Shown in pieces: positions 60,343 to 64,000 of a DNA stretch of 64,000 bases. The stretch covers positions 45,721,173 through 45,785,172 of the forward strand of contig NC_079202.1 in assembly GCF_026745355.1 (NCBI RefSeq), written 5' to 3'. The translations under genes were made by a program, and so were the position numbers. Within the stretch, counting starts at the first letter, position 1. Each line of letters starts with the position of its first letter. This DNA is from Beta vulgaris subsp. vulgaris (Eukaryota; Streptophyta; Magnoliopsida; Caryophyllales; Amaranthaceae). The notes below the pieces were generated by a model that did no database searches, had not been told where the DNA came from, and saw only the letters and a list, made by a program, of their open reading frames with translations.

Positions 60343-60499
60343 TAAATGATTTCTTGTAGTAATGAAAGGCTTATTTTTTAAAACAAGCTATAGATTTATA
60401 CAAACTACGAATCGTGTATTAACTATTAAGACTTTTTTCATTAAATTAAGTTATCAATTAAGTGTTATACACTTATATGTATAACAAAATATGAAACTT

Positions 60500-60620
60500 T
60501 AAAAACTATCTAGCACAAACATGACGTAGACTACATTACCCGGGATTCGAACATGTGACTATTGAGCGGGATCGCAAACAATACGGTAATACATAAGCTT
60601 TACCACTGAGCTACCATACC
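60500..60620 (-). promoter_or_regulatory. tRNA-like Pol III promoter in copy 2
   Basis: Minus strand: A box TAGCTCAGTGGT (60613-60602) and B box TGTTCGAATCC (60553-60543), each one base off consensus and 60 bases apart. TTTTT follows at 60505-60501. It starts 134 bases from the element end; in copy 1 the figure is 132. Confidence 0.6.
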
Positions 60621-61382
60621 TTTCAATGATATAATCCGCTGAATTTAATATATATTCCATCATTTGGTTTGCCCAGTTTTCATGGTTTTAACCCGGATCC
60701 ACGTGGGTTCAATTAAACCCACTGAACCCACGTTGGATTCGCCCCTGCTATGGGTACATATCAATTCTAAAAGATATCTCCACACCTCTACTTTTTTAGA
60801 CTACTAAACAAAACCTATACTCTTATATTTGTCATAACATTTAAGCTCAAATAAATCTTATTCATAAAAGCATTAGATGAAACATAATAAATGGTCAAGA
60901 TAGAGTGTGCTTTTTTTTCTTCGTTATTGCAATTCTAGAGTTCAGACTGCTGCCATCTTGGCATGCGCCACTAAGTATCCAAGTGGGCCCAATGAGAAGA
61001 TACCCACCACTCTCGCTTGAATAAAGACACTCGATCGGCCCGACTTTCCCCAATTCCCACCACCGGCCCTTCGTCTTTCCGGGTCTGGATTTTTTGCGTT
61101 GCTCCCCGTCGGGTGTTGGAATGATGTGAGCCGAGTCGGACCTCAATTCAGAAAGGTAAATTGGATCACTCATTAAAGTGTTAATCATTCTATTTCGGAT
61201 CCCGATCTCGACCTCAATCTACGTTTAAATGCTTTCATTCTCCTAGACAAAACTTGGGATTTCACCAAGCTCCAACTTGCTACCTTGCCTCCTCATTTAA
61301 TTCCTATAATCAAAGGCATACCTAGCCCGTATACTGTATACATGATACTTCTATCTGGGAACCTACCTCGAGTGGTAATGTC

Positions 61383-61733
61383 TAGGGGTGTGCAAAAATA
61401 TATGATCGTTTGATCCGATATGTGATTCGGTGGATCTGATCCGATAAATCAGATATCCAATCTGTTTTTTTTAGTTTTCAGATATTTCTTGGCTGATATC
61501 CAAAACTTTTTAGATCAGATAAAGATAAAAAAAAAAATCATTTCGCATATCCGAAACTTTGGGTTTTTTTCGAATATCCGAACTGAAATATCTAAAAATA
61601 TATGTTTTCAAGATGGAATATCCTAAACATCTTATCCGATCTAAAACTTATTTTATGAACTTTTCCTTTGTAAAATTCAATTTTTTATTTTTCGGGTATC
61701 CATTCTGATTCTAAATTTAAATATCCACCCCTA
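61383..61733. mobile_element. hAT MITE in LINE
   Basis: 351 bases, TAGGGGTGTGCAAAA...ATCCACCCCTA. The left flank GTAATGTC appears at the right as GTAGTC, the same 8-base duplication with two bases lost. Subterminal words GATCCGATAT recur on the left, and their complements on the right. Confidence 0.85.
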
Positions 61734-62533
61734 GTAGTCAACTCTGCTACTTGGTTAGCTCATTATCCTGACCCACATAAGGATAAATGTTTGTTTTAGT
61801 GGTTATGGACTATTGATATTCCGCCCAAAATTCATATATTCCTCAAGAAAATCTACCATAATAGCCTTGCGGTTAGGGACACTCTGTTTCAAAGAAAGAT
61901 CCTCCCTTCAATACTTGCCACCTTTGCAACTCCTGTCCTGAATCCATTGACCACCTTTTCACCTCTTGCCCTCTTACTGGACAACTCTGGAATCTAGGTG
62001 AACTTCAACACTGGCTCAAATTCTCAATTCTCCCAATCCTGTCCTCCCCACCCTCATGTCACTCAAAATCTCAACCCACTATTATTTCAAGATTTGCCCT
62101 CCTTTGGCACATTTGCAAGGAACGAAATGGTGTTATCTTCAATAATTCCAAATTCAACCATCACAAAATCCTTCACAAAGTTAAATTTCTTCATACTGAT
62201 TCGAGTCTTAGATCCCCAATTGCATAGTTTTAATACAACATGTTCCCCTTTCAAAACAACCATCATCTCCATTCACACTAATCCTAAACTAAGAAACCAT
62301 GTCCTCGTTTCATGGGTTCCACCATCTGCATCATCCTACAAGCCCAATTTTAACAGGTTCGTCTGAGGCACTTTCGCTGCAGCAAAAGTAATCATCAAGA
62401 CCACCTAAGGACATGCATTCATGTGTGCACTTACAACCTAGGCTCTACCCAAGTCTTCATTATTGAAGAGATAATAATATTTTAACTAGGTATCCTCATA
62501 GCCATTAAACAGGGAATTCGTCAGTTGCAAATG

Positions 62534-63826
62534 TGTTGAACCCTAGTTTTGATGATGATAAAGGAACAAAAATGCAAACTAAGTATTGGACTAACAAGTT
62601 GTTTAAGTGAATGAATTTCAAGGTATAACTGAAAGGAACAAAGAGAATACTAAGTCAAAGAAGAAATCAAGTTTGGATTTTGAAGACTAAGTGAAGATGT
62701 TTAAGAATTTGATACTAGAGAAACATTGAAGCAAGAAGACCAAATTGTGGCAATTTAAAATGAGAATGAATGTTTGTTCCTTTGTAAGGAACAGACGAAC
62801 CGGCGCTGTCATAATAAGTTAAAGGAACTAACTATTAAAAGGAACTTGACTTAGGATGAAGCAGTATAATGGTTTAATTATGTCTGTTGAGTATTTTATG
62901 CCTAAATTCTATGTAACTGTTTTATTTAAGTAAAAATCTAATTTCAAGGAAAATATTTAATTTTTATAAAGAAAATAAATATCCTTTTCGGATTTATGGA
63001 AAATATTTATAAAGATAATATTTTTGGTAAAAGTATTTTATTTTGTTTTTATTAATTAAAATATTTTTCAATTAAATAAGATTTTAGAATTACTGCTTTA
63101 AGTGGTTGCTAAAATTAAGGGAGCAGTAACATGTTCATCTCCCACATATATCAGTGATTATGAGCTCATGGGTTTAAGGAGGAATGTGTTCCTCTGTGTA
63201 AGGAACATCATGAGATAATGGTTTTATCATTGACACATTTTTTAATCCCACATTTTAAATTATTACCACAATAAATACTAGTGTTAAGTTTTCATTTGTG
63301 TCTGACCAAGTGATTTAGTGAGTTTAACTAAACAAAGTGTCAGTGCCTTCATTCTCTCATAAAAGTCATTTGTTCCTCACCTTCTTACTCTGTTCCACTA
63401 AGCTATTAATGATTAATTCTATATTGGTTTTTGAGGTAAGGGGACTTTGAGTGAAGTTTTGTAAGAGAGAAGGTTTGAGTGAAGTTTTGTAAGAGAGAAA
63501 ACTTCTAAAGAAGTTGAGAGCAACATCTGTTAAGGGAACAGCTGTTGAGGAACTTGAGTTTAGGAACTCAAGGTGTGGCACATGAGTAGAATTAGGTTGT
63601 AACATAATTGTTTGGCCTAATTAGTCAAAGAGTTGAGTTTAAAATCCCTAGTGGTCGAGGTTGTTTCTTCTTGTTGGGCACAAGAAGTTTCTCCTCGTAA
63701 AAATCTCTTGTGTTCCTTTAGTTTGTTTCTTTGTTTAAAATTAAATTTCCGCAAAAAGTTACGTTTATTTCTACACATACAATTCATTCCCCCTCCCCCT
63801 CTTGTATTGTTCCTAGTGAAATAACA
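62534..63826 (+). mobile_element. Solo LTR related to the LARD family
   Basis: 1,293 bases, TGTTGAACCCTAG...AATAACA. It shares several blocks with the LARD LTR: GTTCCTTTGTAAGGAACAGACG-type hairpin, aaaggaactaactatta, ggagcagtaac, gttcctctgtgtaaggaac, and the end CTTGTATTGTTCCTAGTG. The flanks AAATG and ATATG match at 4 of 5, and it lies inside the LINE RNase H frame. No PBS follows, so it is a solo LTR of a diverged subfamily. Confidence 0.85.
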
Positions 63827-64000
63827 ATATGGAAGGAGACAACTTGTTAGTCATCAACGCAATTGAAGGTGTATGGTATCCCCCCTGGCAAATTGATAAT
63901 ATCATTAGAGACATTCAAGCTCTTTCCGTCAGTTTAGCTCATGGACTATCAAGCACATCTATTGTGAAGCCAACAAATTAAAGCCACTGACTGGATTGCC

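Larger units (their letters stand above)
59911..60747. mobile_element. hAT-type MITE with internal tRNA-like module, copy 2
   Basis: 837 bases with termini CAGTGGCGGATCCAGG / GATTCGCCCCTG. The 8-base flanks ATATAGGT and CTATGGGT match at 6 of 8. On the minus strand it starts like the element at 51164 (CAACGTGGGTTCAGTGGGTT). A Stowaway element sits inside at 60087-60342. It interrupts the LINE frame. Confidence 0.85.
59620..64000 (+). pseudogene. L1-type LINE ORF2 C-terminal remnant (post-RT, zf-RVT, RNase H), split three times
   Basis: Plus strand. Post-RT words NINKRMLPP, DEICQSKY and then VWKILTDKNNLY precede the hAT element at 59911. Coding character resumes with INSK at about 60757 and runs through low-quality frames at 60950-61380. 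After the hAT MITE (61383-61733) comes the zinc-binding zf-RVT motif CHLCNSCPESIDHLFTSC at about 61916-61970 and SCPLTGQLWN. The RNase H start (NFNRF, AAAKVII) follows, broken by the solo LTR at 62534. After 63826 it resumes EGDNLLVINAI, PWQIDNIIRDIQ and runs off the window. Stops are common. The RT proper is not present, so the copy is 5'-truncated near 59620. Confidence 0.82.

Overview
This is plant nuclear DNA, almost certainly from a eudicot. The 5' end carries the last exons of a plant WD40-repeat gene. The rest is a dense set of nested plant transposable elements: Ty3/gypsy Tat and Athila types, Ty1/copia, L1-type LINEs with an RNase H tail, MULE, CACTA, hAT and Stowaway MITEs, and a TRIM. 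Nothing in the window fixes the species; a Caryophyllales-type genome would fit but is only a guess. The WD40 gene is the only host gene I can support. Everything else that looks coding is transposon-derived and broken.

Layout. 592-1868: WD40 gene, four visible exons, + strand. 2300-5449: intergenic, with a long GC-cored palindrome at about 4005-4132. 5450-17254: a complete Tat-lineage Ty3/gypsy element on the minus strand, with TATGG target duplication, 445/443 bp LTRs, PBS, PPT, broken gag-pol with two RNase H domains, a 3' tandem repeat, and a spliced-looking antisense ORF that is itself split by an Athila-type solo LTR. 17866-24640: a minus-strand LINE remnant split by a deleted Copia element (20428-23628, CATAG duplication). 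24650-50140: a plus-strand LINE remnant split by a 21.3 kb nest (25466-46774) and by a CACTA element (46815-48345). The nest is a non-coding Copia-type LARD. Its right LTR holds a MULE (34456-37415) and an Athila-like element (37674-45618); the latter's right LTR holds a hAT MITE (43678-44314). The LARD interior holds another hAT element (29535-30560). 50255-59600: AT-rich DNA with a protease-like gene fragment, two hAT-type or Mutator-type MITEs, a TRIM, a fold-back repeat and Stowaway elements. 59620-64000: a third LINE remnant, + strand, cut by two hAT elements and by a solo LTR related to the LARD.

Most insertions are bounded exactly, because target duplications are visible and sister LTRs preserve empty sites. 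The order of events can therefore be read: LINEs first, then LARD, Copia, CACTA and solo-LTR insertions into them, then MULE and Athila-like insertions into the LARD LTR, then the hAT MITE into the Athila LTR.

I found no gene cluster or defence-like system. The observations most worth pursuing are four. First, a promoter-proximal module is shared by a Copia LTR and an Athila-like gypsy LTR. Second, a hAT-type MITE family carries a tRNA-like Pol III promoter at a fixed distance from one end. Third, the LARD family carries recurrent GTTCCT/AGGAAC palindromes. Fourth, the CACTA element has arrays of perfect short hairpins at both ends.
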